DNA of 7,664 nucleotides from JBBRMQ01 sp038230775 (GTDB taxonomy: Bacteria > Acidobacteriota > Thermoanaerobaculia > Gp7-AA8): assembly GCA_038230775.1 (NCBI GenBank), contig JBBRMQ010000209.1, positions 1-7,664 of the forward strand. Reading direction: 5' to 3'. The notes beneath the pieces are model-generated. The model was not told the origin of the DNA. It searched no databases and worked only from the letters and a program-made list of their open reading frames with translations. Shown here in pieces: positions 6,403-7,664 of this stretch. A program made the position numbers and the translations under genes. Position 1 is the first letter of the stretch. Each line of letters begins with the position of its first letter.

Positions 6403-6408
6403 TCCTCC
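6403..6408 (-). promoter_or_regulatory. Shine-Dalgarno of the cupredoxin gene
   Basis: The minus strand reads GGAGGA, with 9 nt to the ATG at 6393-6391. This decides the start in favour of the ATG followed directly by a signal peptide, and against the in-frame ATG at 6438, which would add 15 residues ahead of the signal peptide. Confidence 0.8.
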
Positions 6409-6422
6409 GTATTCGTCGCAGG

Positions 6423-6428
6423 ATTCTA
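6423..6428 (-). promoter_or_regulatory. Candidate -10 box for the cupredoxin gene
   Basis: The minus strand reads TAGAAT, one change from TATAAT, 29 nt before the start codon. No good -35 box sits at the usual distance, which is what a promoter relying on an activator would show. The implied start of transcription is near 6416, placing the centre of the CRP-like dyad about 38-39 nt upstream, close to the -41.5 of class II CRP promoters. This is a prediction from pattern only. Confidence 0.4.
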
Positions 6429-6443
6429 CATGGCGCAACTTGC

Positions 6444-6467
6444 CAAAGTGATGCAGATCACACTTTG
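6444..6467. promoter_or_regulatory. CRP-like operator within a longer dyad
   Basis: On the minus strand 6462-6447 reads TGTGATCTGCATCACT, matching the CRP consensus TGTGA-N6-TCACA at nine of ten defined positions. It lies inside a longer dyad, CAAAGTG (6444-6450) facing CACTTTG (6461-6467). The site is in the 87-nt gap between the mutase stop and the cupredoxin gene. A CRP/FNR-superfamily regulator is the obvious candidate; the half-sites fit CRP better than the FNR type (TTGAT-N4-ATCAA). As an RNA hairpin it lacks a T-run, so it is unlikely to be an intrinsic terminator. Confidence 0.5.
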
Positions 6468-6480
6468 CATTGCGGCTGGC

Positions 6481-7664
<1,184 letters not shown>

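Noticed and set aside
6394..6438. Upstream ATG at 6438 for the cupredoxin protein
   Set aside because: It would add 15 polar residues before the signal peptide and overlap the candidate -10 box; the GGAGGA fits the ATG at 6393.

Overview
The window is GC-rich, densely packed and bacterial. All nine genes I can support lie on the minus strand, so the region reads from high to low coordinates. No single gene fixes the taxon. The secreted protein's N-terminal region, the G+C content and the palindromic repeats suggest a soil or sediment Acidobacteriota-like genome (for example Thermoanaerobaculia); this is inference. No RNA gene, CRISPR array, transposase or defence system was seen. No stretch longer than 300 bases lacks a gene.

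Layout in transcription order. (1) 7664-6481: the C-terminal two thirds of a coenzyme-B12-dependent acyl-CoA mutase large subunit without a B12 domain. It carries Gln where true methylmalonyl-CoA mutases carry Arg207. (2) 6480-6394: a short regulatory gap with a CRP-like operator, a candidate -10 box and a strong Shine-Dalgarno. (3) 6393-5284: an exported protein ending in a cupredoxin domain with a CuA-like but respaced copper motif, followed by a candidate intrinsic terminator. (4) 5184-2707: the DNA translocase FtsK/SpoIIIE, with a 64-bp palindromic element read in frame in its linker. (5) 2675-1833, 1836-1543 and 1546-1169: a neutral zinc metallopeptidase, a small YjdJ-type GNAT protein and an unrecognised 125-residue protein. 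The last three are joined by two ATGA stop/start overlaps and, with ftsK 31 nt upstream, probably form one operon. (6) 1165-1078: a near-perfect 34-bp inverted repeat that fills almost the whole gap. (7) 1075-809, 795-484 and 505-71: a YeiW-like cysteine-cluster protein, a small protein resembling EF-Tu domain 3, and a SnoaL/NTF2-like lipoprotein, closely spaced as a second small operon.

Most of this is housekeeping or small accessory content. The points most worth a second look are the two palindromic elements (one intergenic, one inside ftsK), the Gln substitution in the mutase, the C-x4-C copper site, and the CRP-like operator in front of the copper protein. I found no convincing new multi-gene system.
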